Shown here: piece by piece, positions 40,876 to 49,503 of the stretch
How positions within the stretch are numbered: the stretch's first letter is position 1
Layout of the letters: each line of letters starts with the position of its first letter
From: Agromyces ramosus
Lineage (GTDB): Bacteria; Actinomycetota; Actinomycetes; Actinomycetales; Microbacteriaceae
Assembly (NCBI RefSeq): GCF_004216665.1
Contig: NZ_SGWY01000004.1
Coordinates: forward strand, 310,001-374,000
Direction: 5' to 3'
Length of the DNA stretch: 64,000 nt
Notes under the pieces: model-generated
What the model was told of the DNA's origin: nothing
The model's input: the letters and a program-made list of their open reading frames with translations, nothing else
Databases searched by the model: none
Made by a program: the position numbers and the translations under genes

Positions 40876-41976
40876 ATGAATCACGCAGCACCGCGCGCGC
40901 TCCGCCGCCGCCTCATCGCCACGGGCTCGCTGGCCGCGGTGGCAGCACTCGCCTTCACGGGATGCGCATCCGGCGCCTCGGGCGGTTCGACCGACGCCGG
41001 AGGGGACGACACCGTCGGCGTCTCGCTCATCGTGAAGACCACCACGAACCCCTTCTTCGTCGCCATGCAGGACGGCGCCGAGGCCGCAGCCGAGGACCTT
41101 GGTGTCGAGCTCACCATGGCGGCCGGCAAGGAGGACGGCGACGAGGACACCCAGATCCAGGCCGTCGAGAACGCGATCTCCAAGGGCGACGCCGGCATCC
41201 TCATCACGCCGAACGGTCCCGCCGTCGAGGACGCCTTGGTCAAGGCACGTGATGCCGGGCTCTTCGTGATCGCGCTCGACACGCCGCCCGCCGACCCCGA
41301 GTCCGTCGATATCACGTTCGCGACTGACAACTTCCTCGCGGGACAGAAGATCGGCGAGTGGACGGCGGCCAAGCTGGCCGGTGAGAAGGCCACCATCGCC
41401 ATGATCGACCTGTTCGACGACAAGGTGGTGTCGGTCGACGTCGCACGCGACCAGGGCTTCCTCGACGGCATGGGCATCGATCTCGCCGATGACGCCGCGA
41501 ACGGCGACGAGGAGGCCGCCGGCGCGTACAGCGGCGGCGACTACGAGATCGTCGGCAACGAGGCGTCGCAGGGCGCCGAAGACGGCGGCCGCACCGCCGC
41601 CGAGACGCTGCTCTCGAAGAACCCCGACATCAACGTCGTCTACACGATCAACGAGCCCGCCGCGTACGGCGCGTTCGAGGCGTTCAAGGCCGCCGGCGCC
41701 ACCGACGGACTCATCGTGGTGTCGGTCGACGGCGGCTGCGCCGGCATCGACGCGGTCAAGGAGGGGATCATCGGGGCGACGAGCCAGCAGTACCCGGTCA
41801 AGATGGCCGAGCTCGGCGTGCAGGCGATCTACGACCTCGTCGAGTCGGGGGAGGCGCCCGAGAACACCGAGGGCCTCGACTTCTATAACACCGGGGTCGA
41901 GCTCGTCACCGACGAGCCCCAGGACGGGGTCGAGTCGATCGACACGGCCGAGGCCGCCGACATCTGCTGGGGCTGA
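40876..41976 (+). CDS. Sugar ABC transporter substrate-binding lipoprotein (FrcB/RbsB type)
   Basis: A 366-aa periplasmic-binding-protein family 1 lipoprotein. The signal peptide ends in the lipobox LAFTGC (Cys near residue 30). The mature protein begins with a GVSLIVKTTTNPFFVAM strand typical of ribose/fructose binders, and TFATDNFLAG and SVDGGCAGIDAVK frame the sugar site. It captures the sugar outside and delivers it to the permease. The ATG at 40876 has AGAGGAGA upstream. Context (LacI, PfkB kinase, levan enzymes) points to fructose. A hairpin follows the gene and may keep its mRNA more abundant than that of the permease. Confidence 0.92.
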   Translation: MNHAAPRALRRRLIATGSLAAVAALAFTGCASGASGGSTDAGGDDTVGVSLIVKTTTNPFFVAMQDGAEAAAEDLGVELTMAAGKEDGDEDTQIQAVENAISKGDAGILITPNGPAVEDALVKARDAGLFVIALDTPPADPESVDITFATDNFLAGQKIGEWTAAKLAGEKATIAMIDLFDDKVVSVDVARDQGFLDGMGIDLADDAANGDEEAAGAYSGGDYEIVGNEASQGAEDGGRTAAETLLSKNPDINVVYTINEPAAYGAFEAFKAAGATDGLIVVSVDGGCAGIDAVKEGIIGATSQQYPVKMAELGVQAIYDLVESGEAPENTEGLDFYNTGVELVTDEPQDGVESIDTAEAADICWG

Positions 41977-42017
41977 CGCTCCCGCATCACCCCGCCGGGG
42001 CGGTGCGACCCGGGCGA

Positions 42018-42046
42018 CGGATGCCCTGACCCGATATGGGCATCCG
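42018..42046 (+). terminator. Intercistronic hairpin (attenuator/stabiliser)
   Basis: A perfect 9-bp stem, CGGATGCCC paired with GGGCATCCG, with an 11-nt loop lies in the 122-bp gap between the binding protein and permease genes. It is a common position for partial termination or 3' protection. Confidence 0.5.
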
Positions 42047-42098
42047 CCGACACCGGCCGGGTCGCGCCGTCCCGCCACCAGACATCGGAGAACCAGAC

Positions 42099-43139
42099 GT
42101 GAGTCAGCACACGACCGAGCCGCCGACGGCGGCACTCGACCTGGCCGAGGAGTTCCTCGACCGCACCACCCCGCTCAGCCGCATCCGCAACACGCTGCAC
42201 CGCTATCCGGCCATCAGCCCGGCGATCGTGCTGGTGCTGTCGGTCATCGTGTTCGGACTGCTCAACGAGCGCTTCCTGAACCCGGCGAACCTGTCGCTCA
42301 TCACACAGCAGGTCGCCGTGGTCGGCACCCTCGCGGTGGCCCAGACGCTCATCATCCTCACCGCGGGCATCGACCTCTCGGTCGGCGCGGTGATGGTGCT
42401 GAGCTCGATGGTGATCGCGCAGACCACCGTGCAGGCCGGGCTGCCAGCCGTGCTCGGCCTCTTCCTCGGCCTCGTGGTCGGCCTCGGCGCCGGCGCGCTC
42501 AACGGCTTCCTCGTCACCCGGCTCAAGCTGCCGCCGTTCATCGTGACCTTGGGCACCCTGAACATCTTCGTCGCGCTCACGCTGCTCTACTCGGGCGGTG
42601 CCACGGTGCGGGGCGGCGAGATGCCCGAACTCCTCACCTGGACCGGCGCCACGTTCAACGTGCTCGGCGTGAACTTCACCGTGGGCGTCGTCATGATGCT
42701 GCTGCTGTACGTGGTCATCGCGTTCATCCTCGCCAAGACCGCGTGGGGCAGGCATGTGTACGCCGTCGGCGACGACCCCGAGTCGGCCCGCCTCGCCGGC
42801 ATCCGCGTCAACCGGGTGCTCATGAGCGTCTACCTCGCCGCAGGCGCGATCCTCGCGATCGGCGCGTGGATCCAGATCGGCCGCACCAACGCCGCCTCGC
42901 CCAACGCCGGCGTCGACCTCAACCTCGACTCGATCACCGCCGTCGTCATCGGCGGCACGAGCCTCTTCGGCGGTCGGGGCACCGTCTGGGGCACCCTGCT
43001 CGGCGCCCTCATCGTCGGCGTGTTCCGCAACGGACTCTCGCTCGCCGGTCTCGACGTGCTCTGGCAGACCTTCGCCGTTGGCGTGCTCATCATCGTCGCG
43101 GTCTCCGTCGACCAGTGGATCCGAAAGGTACGCAAGTGA
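42099..43139 (+). CDS. Sugar ABC transporter permease (FrcC/RbsC type)
   Basis: A 346-aa permease with about ten membrane helices and the RbsC-family signature ILTAGIDLSVGAVMVLSS. Further family blocks are RHVYAVGDDPESARLAGI and AVVIGGTSLFGGRGTV. It forms the channel, usually as a homodimer, for the adjacent ATPase. The start is the GTG at 42099 with GGAG upstream; an ATG at 42036 lies inside the hairpin region and would add unlike residues. The stop overlaps the GTG start of the ATPase. Confidence 0.93.
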   Translation: MSQHTTEPPTAALDLAEEFLDRTTPLSRIRNTLHRYPAISPAIVLVLSVIVFGLLNERFLNPANLSLITQQVAVVGTLAVAQTLIILTAGIDLSVGAVMVLSSMVIAQTTVQAGLPAVLGLFLGLVVGLGAGALNGFLVTRLKLPPFIVTLGTLNIFVALTLLYSGGATVRGGEMPELLTWTGATFNVLGVNFTVGVVMMLLLYVVIAFILAKTAWGRHVYAVGDDPESARLAGIRVNRVLMSVYLAAGAILAIGAWIQIGRTNAASPNAGVDLNLDSITAVVIGGTSLFGGRGTVWGTLLGALIVGVFRNGLSLAGLDVLWQTFAVGVLIIVAVSVDQWIRKVRK

Positions 43140-43996
43140 ACGCCAATGAACCGGCTGAGACGGCCGGCGACGCACACATCGACCAGGCCATCGGCGCATT
43201 CACGGGTGCCGCGGCCCCGTCGCCCGTCATCGAGGACACGCGAGTGCCGATCCTGCGGGCCCGCCGGCTCGTGAAGACGTTCGGCCGCGTGGTCGGCCTC
43301 GACGGGGTGAGCCTCGAACTCTACCCGGGAGAGGTGCTCGCCGTCATCGGCGACAACGGCGCCGGCAAGTCGACGCTCATCAAGTGCCTCACGGGCGCCG
43401 AGATCCCCGACGAGGGCGAGATCTTCCTCGACGAGAAGCCGGTGCACTTCAAGCGCCCGCAGGACGCCCGCGCCGCAGGCATCGAGACGGTCTACCAGAA
43501 CCTCGCGGTGTCGCCCGCGCTCGACGTCGCCGCGAACCTCTTCCTCGGTCGCGAGGAACGGAAGAAGGGCGTCCTCGGCTCGGTCTTCCGCGTCGTGGAT
43601 CAGAAGGGCATGCGGCAGAAGGCGAAGGACGAGCTGAAAGCCCTCGGCATCTCGACCCTGCAGGACGTCACGGTGCCCGTGGAGAACCTCTCGGGAGGCC
43701 AGCGCCAGGCGGTGGCCGTGGCGCGCGCCGCGGCCTTCGGCTCGAAGGTCGTCGTGCTCGACGAACCCACGGCCGCGCTCGGCGTGCGCGAGTCGAACCA
43801 GGTCCTCGAGCTCATCCGGAACCTGCGCGACCGCGGCATCCCCGTGATCCTCATCTCGCACAACATGCCGCACGTGTTCGACGTGGCCGACCGCATCCAC
43901 ATCCAGCGCCTCGGAAAGCGGGCCGCGACGATCACACCGGAGTCGCACTCGATGACCGACGCCGTCGCCATCATGACGGGGGCCGCGCGCGCATGA
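43136..43996 (+). CDS. Sugar ABC transporter ATP-binding protein (single NBD, FrcA type)
   Basis: A 286-aa ATPase with Walker A GDNGAGKST, Q-loop YQN, signature LSGGQRQ, Walker B VVVLDEPTAALG and H-loop LISHN. It has one nucleotide-binding domain, as in FrcA, whereas RbsA and MglA have two, so two copies would pair on the permease. The frc-type single domain supports fructose as substrate. The GTG start overlaps the permease stop (GTGA). The N-terminal 35 residues before the NBD are an acidic extension. Confidence 0.92.
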   Translation: MNANEPAETAGDAHIDQAIGAFTGAAAPSPVIEDTRVPILRARRLVKTFGRVVGLDGVSLELYPGEVLAVIGDNGAGKSTLIKCLTGAEIPDEGEIFLDEKPVHFKRPQDARAAGIETVYQNLAVSPALDVAANLFLGREERKKGVLGSVFRVVDQKGMRQKAKDELKALGISTLQDVTVPVENLSGGQRQAVAVARAAAFGSKVVVLDEPTAALGVRESNQVLELIRNLRDRGIPVILISHNMPHVFDVADRIHIQRLGKRAATITPESHSMTDAVAIMTGAARA

Positions 43997-44346
43997 GCTG
44001 GTCGAGCGAGGACGGCCGGGTCGAGCTCATCGCCCGGTTCACCGCCCTGCCCGGGCGGGAGGAGGAGGTCGCACGCCTCCTCCTCGCGCTCACGGCCATC
44101 GTTCGCGAGGAGCCCGGATGCCTCGCGTTCGAGCCGCACCGCGTCGCGCCCGCCCCCGGGGCATCCGCCGCGACATCCGGCCCCGAGCCGATCGGCACGG
44201 GCTTCGCCGTGGTGGAGGCGTACCGCGACGAGGCGGCGTTCGCCGCGCACCTCGCCGCACCGTACGGGGCGGAGTTCAACGCGGCGCTCGCGCCCCTGAT
44301 CGTGGAGGACGGCTCGGTGCTCACGTTCCTGGCACCGATCGGCTGA
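43993..44346 (+). CDS. Antibiotic biosynthesis monooxygenase (ABM)-domain protein
   Basis: A 117-aa protein with the ferredoxin-like ABM/YgiN fold: VELIARFTALPGREEEVARLLLAL, EEPGCLAFEPHR and VVEAYRDEAAFAAHL are its hallmarks. Such dimers act as quinol or other small-molecule monooxygenases without cofactor. It is translationally coupled to the ABC ATPase (ATGA overlap), the last gene in the sugar operon. Its link to fructose uptake is unclear. A central Ala/Gly/Pro-rich loop (about residues 54-66) is an unusual insertion. Confidence 0.82.
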   Translation: MSWSSEDGRVELIARFTALPGREEEVARLLLALTAIVREEPGCLAFEPHRVAPAPGASAATSGPEPIGTGFAVVEAYRDEAAFAAHLAAPYGAEFNAALAPLIVEDGSVLTFLAPIG

Positions 44347-44356
44347 GCCCGGCGGC

Positions 44357-44382
44357 GGCGCCCTGCGCTCGACGCGGGCGCC
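44357..44382. terminator. Hairpin between convergent genes
   Basis: GGCGCCC (44357-44363) pairs with GGGCGCC (44376-44382), with an inner GCG/CGC extension. It lies between the ABM and epimerase stops and could end both transcripts. Confidence 0.6.
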
Positions 44383-44404
44383 GTCGTCGTCTGCGCCTGC
44401 GGCG

Positions 44405-45364
44405 TCAGGCGTGGTCGGCGCGGTAGGCGGCGACGGTGCGCTCGAGCGCTTCGGGGATCGGCGTCGCCCGCACGCCGAGGGCGGCCATGCGGCTCGAGTC
44501 GACGACGAACGGCTCCTCGAACTCGTAGGCCATCTCGACGAGCTCGCGCACGGTGGGGTTGAAGATCCCGACGGCGCGCAGGGCGGTCTTCGGCAGGCCG
44601 CCGATGCGCGGTCGGGTGCCGGCCAGCCGCGAGAACTCCTCCACCATGGCGCGGCTCGACCACGGCTCGGGGTCGTTCGGCAGGTGCCACGCGGACCCGA
44701 CGACGTCGGCACGGGTGCCCAGCACGGCGAGGCCCTCGCCGATGTCGGGGAGGTAGGTGTAGTTGTGCACCAGGTCGGGGTCGCCGAACAGCGAGACCCG
44801 CCTGCCCGCGACGACGGCGTCGAGCACCCGGTCGCCGAGGGGCGAGGCGATGCCGGCGCCCGGGCCGTAGTAGTCGGACGCCCGTCCGCTCACGACCTCG
44901 ACCCGACCGGCACGGTGGGCGGACCAGAGCTCGTCGGCCATCTCGAGGCGCACGCGCCCCTTGCGCGTGTGCGGATGCTGCGGACTCTGCTCGGTGAGCG
45001 GCCGCCCTCCGGGGCGGCCATACGAGTAGACGTTGTCCATGTTCACGAACCGCGCTCGCGCGGACTCCGCGGCGGCGAGCACCGCGCGCTGCAGCGGCGG
45101 GAAGTCCTCGGCCCAGCGGTGGTATTCGGGGTTCAGGGTCTGGTACACGGATGCCGCGCCCCGCGCCGCGCTCGAGGCGAACGCGGCATCCGTGGCGTCG
45201 CCCGTCACGAGCTCGACCGCGCGCAGCGCCTCACGGTCGCGACCGAGCGCCGCTCGACCGCGGCGGTTCACGAGGCGCACGGGCAGGTCGCGGCGGACGA
45301 GCGCGAGCGCCGTCGCGCGGCCGACGGGACCCGACCCGAAGACGACGTGCACGGGCCCGGTCAT
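44405..45364 (-). CDS. NAD-dependent epimerase/dehydratase family protein
   Basis: A 319-aa extended SDR-type protein. The Rossmann nucleotide site is VVFGSGPVGRATALALVRR at the N-terminus, and the Tyr region is DNVYSYGRPGGRPLTE. The C-terminal half (YLPDIGEGLAVLG, WHLPNDPEPWSSRAM) resembles NmrA/UDP-glucose epimerase relatives with an unknown small substrate. The start is the ATG at 45364 (MTGPVHVVFG). It is divergent from a TetR repressor across a 172-bp gap with two operator-like repeats, so it is the likely TetR target. Confidence 0.87.
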   Translation of the reverse strand: MTGPVHVVFGSGPVGRATALALVRRDLPVRLVNRRGRAALGRDREALRAVELVTGDATDAAFASSAARGAASVYQTLNPEYHRWAEDFPPLQRAVLAAAESARARFVNMDNVYSYGRPGGRPLTEQSPQHPHTRKGRVRLEMADELWSAHRAGRVEVVSGRASDYYGPGAGIASPLGDRVLDAVVAGRRVSLFGDPDLVHNYTYLPDIGEGLAVLGTRADVVGSAWHLPNDPEPWSSRAMVEEFSRLAGTRPRIGGLPKTALRAVGIFNPTVRELVEMAYEFEEPFVVDSSRMAALGVRATPIPEALERTVAAYRADHA

Positions 45365-45475
45365 GCGATCATCGCCATGGCGGATCCGTCGGCCTCGTGG
45401 GCGGGTGAGACGGCCGTCGTGGGCCGACCTGCGGGATGGACCATGGAACGCATGCACCTCGTCGCGTAACTCTGC

Positions 45476-45507
45476 ACACCGTGCAGTGATATAACACTGT
45501 ACGGTGT
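45476..45507. promoter_or_regulatory. Two tandem TetR operator-like sites
   Basis: ACACCGTGCAGTGA (45476-45489) and ACACTGTACGGTGT (45494-45507) are imperfect palindromes related to each other with an 18-bp offset. A TATAAC lies between them at 45490-45495. They lie in the control region between the divergent epimerase and TetR genes. Confidence 0.6.
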
Positions 45508-45536
45508 GTTGAGATGAATCGCAAGCGTGCACGAGC

Positions 45537-46244
45537 ATGAGGCCGGGACCCCGTCGCAGCCTCACCCATGCCGAGATCCTCGACGTGGCCTTCGACCTCC
45601 TCGAGGCCAAGGGCTTCGCCGCCGTCTCCGTGCGCGGCGTCGCCAGCGGCCTCGGCCTCACGCCGACCGCCCTGTACACCTACTACCCGAGCAAGAACGC
45701 CCTGCTCCGCGGGATGGTCGAGCACCTGCTCGCCCGCCTCGACCCCGGCGAGACCGGCGCAACGGATGCCGCCGGCGAGGCCGGTGCTCCCGGCTCCGCC
45801 GGCGTCGCCGCCGGGCGCACCCGACTGCTCGCGCTGGCACTCCGCCTGCGCGAACTCCTCACCGGACACGCGGGCGCACTCGGCCTCATCATGAGCGGCC
45901 CGCTCGACGGGCCCAACGCGATGCGCCTCAACGAGACGCTCCTCGAGTCCTTCATGGCGGCGGGGCTCGAGCTCGACGACGCCGCCCGTGCGGCATACGC
46001 GCTGCAGGTCTACGTGCTCGGCTCGATCGCGCTGGAGTCGGCGGAAGCCGACGCCGAGTCCGAGCCCGCGGACGCATCCGACCGGGCATTCGCGACGGAG
46101 GCGACGGGCGCCACGCTGTGGACCGATCTCGCGACCTTCCCGCTCAGCGAGCGCACCGAGGCGGTGGCGGCCCAGCACAACTCGACCGCCCAGTTCACGT
46201 GGGGCGTGCAGCGCCTGCTCGACGGGCTCATCGGAGTGCGCTGA
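45537..46244 (+). CDS. TetR-family transcriptional regulator
   Basis: A 235-aa repressor with an N-terminal HTH (residues about 15-55, VRGVASGLGLTPTALYTYYPSKNALLRG) and a C-terminal ligand-binding domain of the WHG/TetR_C_33 kind. The middle contains an Ala/Gly-rich disordered loop (about residues 75-95) that is longer than usual. It probably regulates itself and the divergent epimerase through the tandem sites. The ligand is unknown. It converges on the metalloprotease gene. Confidence 0.9.
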   Translation: MRPGPRRSLTHAEILDVAFDLLEAKGFAAVSVRGVASGLGLTPTALYTYYPSKNALLRGMVEHLLARLDPGETGATDAAGEAGAPGSAGVAAGRTRLLALALRLRELLTGHAGALGLIMSGPLDGPNAMRLNETLLESFMAAGLELDDAARAAYALQVYVLGSIALESAEADAESEPADASDRAFATEATGATLWTDLATFPLSERTEAVAAQHNSTAQFTWGVQRLLDGLIGVR

Positions 46245-46327
46245 GGACGAACCGCGGCGTCGTGGCGCGACGGCGTGCCATGACGGGCGGCGCGACGGAC
46301 ACGGCCTGCCTCCGGCGGCGGACGCGA

Positions 46328-46360
46328 CGAGGCGCCGGCCCCTGAGGAGCCGGCGCCTCG
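46328..46360. terminator. Strong bidirectional hairpin terminator
   Basis: A perfect 12-bp stem, CGAGGCGCCGGC with GCCGGCGCCTCG, and a 9-nt loop lie between the convergent tetR and metalloprotease genes. Confidence 0.75.
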
Positions 46361-46381
46361 CCGATGTCGCCGTGGGTCAGC

Positions 46382-49195
46382 TCACTCCGCGCTGGGCGGG
46401 GTGATGCTGATCAGGGCGCCGCGGTTGCCGTCGAGGGCCTTCTTGACGGCGATCACCGTGCCGTAGCCGACGCCGGAGTCCGCCGGGTTGCCCGACCCGA
46501 ACGGGCCCAGGCCGACATTCACGCCGTCGTACGCCGGCAGGCGGTTGCCCTGCAGGTCGTAGAGCGGCGTGGTGTACTGGGCGTTGCCCACCGACGGGAC
46601 GACGACCGAGGCGTCGCGATCGCGGTAGAACAGGCGTCCGTCGGACTCGCGCAGCGCGAATCCGGGGACCCAGCCCTGGTCGTCGGTGAAGGTGCTCACC
46701 GGCGTCTGCGACGCGATGTCGGTGCAGTACTCCGTGAGTGCGGCATCCGTGAAGCACTCCGTGAACGGCTGCGTGTCGACGAGGCCGAAGGCCGCGTTCG
46801 ACGACTGCGCACGCGACGGCATCACGTTGAGCACCGACGGATCCACGTCCGCGGCGGTACCCGTGCGCTGCAGCGGATCGAAATGGCTGTCCACGATGAG
46901 CAGGCCGCCCTTCGCGCCGTAACTCGGGAGGGCCGCCTCGTTCGTGAGGATCTGGTTCGAGCTGCCGTACGTCGTGTCGCGGTACCAGACGAGCGCACCC
47001 GGCGCGTTGTAGGCGAGCTTCTCGACCTTCCAGGCGCCCACGCTGTACGTCGAGTTGTAGGCGTACTTCAGGCCCTCGTCGAAGCCGTCGTAGTTGCGCC
47101 ACTCGACGAGGTAGTACTGCGCCTTGACCGACGTTCCGGTGTCGATGCGCCAGCCCGGGCCGGTGGTCGTGGTGAACGAGGCGACCTCGGTCTCCCAGCC
47201 GTTCTCGCCGCCCTCGACGTCGTCGCTCCACACCTCGGCGCCCGCACTCGTGAGTGCGAAGTCGTCGGAGAACCAGCCGCGGTCCTGGAACGCGGCATCC
47301 GTCGCCAGGCGCAGGCGCACCTGCACCGTCGTGCCGGCGAACGACGAGAGGTCGATGTAGTGGTGCGCCCAGCCGTGCGAGTCACCCGTGAGGCCGTACT
47401 TCTTGTTCCCGTAGTCGGCCATGCGGCCGTTCGGGTCGGCGTAGGCGTCGCTCGTCGAGACCTCGGTGCCGTTCTCGGCGTAGACCTTCTGCTCGGTCCA
47501 CGTCAATCCGCCGTCGGCCGAGACCTCCACGAAGCCGTAGTCCCAGTCCGCCTCGATGACGTAGTTGTTCCACATCCAGAACTTCGCGTCGGCGGGGACG
47601 TTCTCGACCGTACGGCCCAGGCGCAGGTCGGCCCAGTCCTGGTCGGCACCGGTGTACCACATGTTCTCACCGCTGTGCGGCTCGGCCAGGGTGACCACCT
47701 TGTCGGGCAGGTTGACCTTGACGCCGTCCTGCGTGCCCTTCTGCGGCCGTGAGGTCTGACCCACCTTGACCGTGGTCGGGTCGTCGCCGGGGTTCACCTC
47801 CACCGGATCGGCCCAGCCGAGCACCCACTTGTCCCAGAGGCCCATGTGGGTCGGCATCGACTGGAAGATCGGGCCCGAGTGCGAGCCGGAGCTCATGAGG
47901 TCCCAGAAATCGACGTCGGAGCTGCCGGCGCCGGACGTGTCGTAGAGGTCGGGCAGGCCGAGGTCATGGCCGTACTCGTGGGCGAACACCCCGACGCCCG
48001 AGTCCTCGGGCTGCACGATGTAGTTCGACAGCGTGAGGTCGGTGCCTGGGATGGGAGCGCCGCCGGCGACAGCCGATGAGTGGGCCCAGATGGCGTACGT
48101 GCCCTCGGCGCCGCCGCCGCCGGACTTGTCCTCGCCGGCGTGCACGAGCACGACGTGGTCGATCACGCCGTCGGGCTCGAGCACGTTGCCGTCGTCGTCG
48201 CGGTCGCCCTGGTCCTCGATGTCGTAGTCCGCCCAGGGGAAGTCGGGCTGCGCGTCCGCGAGCGCCGCGACGGCGTCGATCGGCAGCTGGCCCGGGCCGA
48301 GCGGGTTGTCGGGGTGACCCTGCATGTCCTGGATGGCGCCCGCCTCGTACTCGCCGGCCTCGTTCTGGAAGCAGAGGCTCGCGCCGTAGTAGGCCTCGGA
48401 GTGGGGCACGGTGACCCACGGCGTGGCCGAGCCGTGCACGGTGTAGGCGCCGCGCGACATCTCCTCGTACATGTTCTTCATCGTGTAGCCGGAGATGTCG
48501 AAGCCGGGCTTGCCATCGGGTCCCGTGAGGTCGGTGCGCACTCGCTCGGTGATGCCCTCGTCGGTGAACAGCATCGCGTTGAAGTGCTCGGAGGAGAAGT
48601 CCGGCACCCACATCGAGTTGTTGTCCTCGAGGTCGTAGTCGGCCGGGTTCGGGATGTTGTTGTGGAGCGGTCCGCTCTGCACGTCGCCCGGCTTGCACTC
48701 CGTCGAGCCGAACTCGGTCGGCACGTACGAGCCGGAGAAGTCGTCCTGCGCGTCCTCGTCGAACTCGACGAGGATCGTGAGGAGCTTCGCCTCCTGCGTC
48801 GACGACGCCTGCTTGGCGTTCTTCAGCTCCTTCGGGCTCTTGCCGGTCGTGATCGACTTCGCCTCCAGCTTCGCGAGTCCGCGAGCGGCGACCGGGTTGC
48901 CCTGGCCGAACTTGCGGTCCAGCGCGTCGGCCTTCTCGATCGCGGCATCCGCCCCCGCGGTGCTGCGACCCGCAGCGTCGGCGACGACCTCCTCATCCGT
49001 GCCGAAGGCCTCCTCGGCGCGGGGCGAGACGTAGTTCATGTAGTACTCGTCGTCGCCGATCACCGGCGCAGCGACGTGCGATGGCGCAGCCGATGCCGTG
49101 GTCGCACCCATGGTCGCCAATCCGGCGGCCGCGAGCGCGAGCACGGGAATCGTCGCCACCACGCGCCTGCGCGCGCGAGTGGTCATTCCAATCAT
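46382..49195 (-). CDS. Secreted M6-family metalloprotease (immune inhibitor A-like)
   Basis: A 937-aa protein with a signal peptide (residues 1-36) and a propeptide. The zinc site HEYGHDLGLPDLYD is near residue 406 and has the HExxHxxxxxD pattern of metzincins. After it come conserved M6 segments such as DFWDLMSSGSHSG and WDKWVLGW, then a beta-rich C-terminal region. The family degrades extracellular proteins, including host defence peptides in Bacillus. The ATG at 49195 has GGAGGGA upstream; a second ATG 9 nt later is possible. Its 308-bp upstream region contains two hairpins. Confidence 0.93.
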   Translation of the reverse strand: MIGMTTRARRRVVATIPVLALAAAGLATMGATTASAAPSHVAAPVIGDDEYYMNYVSPRAEEAFGTDEEVVADAAGRSTAGADAAIEKADALDRKFGQGNPVAARGLAKLEAKSITTGKSPKELKNAKQASSTQEAKLLTILVEFDEDAQDDFSGSYVPTEFGSTECKPGDVQSGPLHNNIPNPADYDLEDNNSMWVPDFSSEHFNAMLFTDEGITERVRTDLTGPDGKPGFDISGYTMKNMYEEMSRGAYTVHGSATPWVTVPHSEAYYGASLCFQNEAGEYEAGAIQDMQGHPDNPLGPGQLPIDAVAALADAQPDFPWADYDIEDQGDRDDDGNVLEPDGVIDHVVLVHAGEDKSGGGGAEGTYAIWAHSSAVAGGAPIPGTDLTLSNYIVQPEDSGVGVFAHEYGHDLGLPDLYDTSGAGSSDVDFWDLMSSGSHSGPIFQSMPTHMGLWDKWVLGWADPVEVNPGDDPTTVKVGQTSRPQKGTQDGVKVNLPDKVVTLAEPHSGENMWYTGADQDWADLRLGRTVENVPADAKFWMWNNYVIEADWDYGFVEVSADGGLTWTEQKVYAENGTEVSTSDAYADPNGRMADYGNKKYGLTGDSHGWAHHYIDLSSFAGTTVQVRLRLATDAAFQDRGWFSDDFALTSAGAEVWSDDVEGGENGWETEVASFTTTTGPGWRIDTGTSVKAQYYLVEWRNYDGFDEGLKYAYNSTYSVGAWKVEKLAYNAPGALVWYRDTTYGSSNQILTNEAALPSYGAKGGLLIVDSHFDPLQRTGTAADVDPSVLNVMPSRAQSSNAAFGLVDTQPFTECFTDAALTEYCTDIASQTPVSTFTDDQGWVPGFALRESDGRLFYRDRDASVVVPSVGNAQYTTPLYDLQGNRLPAYDGVNVGLGPFGSGNPADSGVGYGTVIAVKKALDGNRGALISITPPSAE

Positions 49196-49210
49196 GCTTC
49201 TCCCTCCGAA

Positions 49211-49235
49211 TGCGCCGGGGGATGACCCCGGCGCA
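49211..49235 (-). promoter_or_regulatory. Leader hairpin before the metalloprotease
   Basis: TGCGCCGGGG pairs with CCCCGGCGCA around a 5-nt loop, only a few nt upstream of the SD, in the predicted 5' UTR. A weaker ACGCCC/GGGCGT hairpin lies at about 49243-49263. The rest of 49196-49503 shows no gene. Confidence 0.5.
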
Positions 49236-49503
49236 CGAAACAACGCCCCCCGTTCGAGGGCGTAAGCGGCATCCTGCCGTGCCGTGCGCGCTCGATGGAA
49301 CCCCTTTCCCGAATCTGTGGAGAGAGACGCAGATCCATTGCGTGCGGCGCACGAATCGGCCGGGCCGCCGCCGGAGGAGTTGCGGCTGCGTCGACGTGAA
49401 CAGCGCGTTACAGAACCCCGGAGGGGTCTGGTCGTGCGGTGCCGGCGGGCATAGCCTGAGCCGGGGCCGGGAAGCCCGCGGCCGACGGCGAGAGGATCCA
49501 CCG

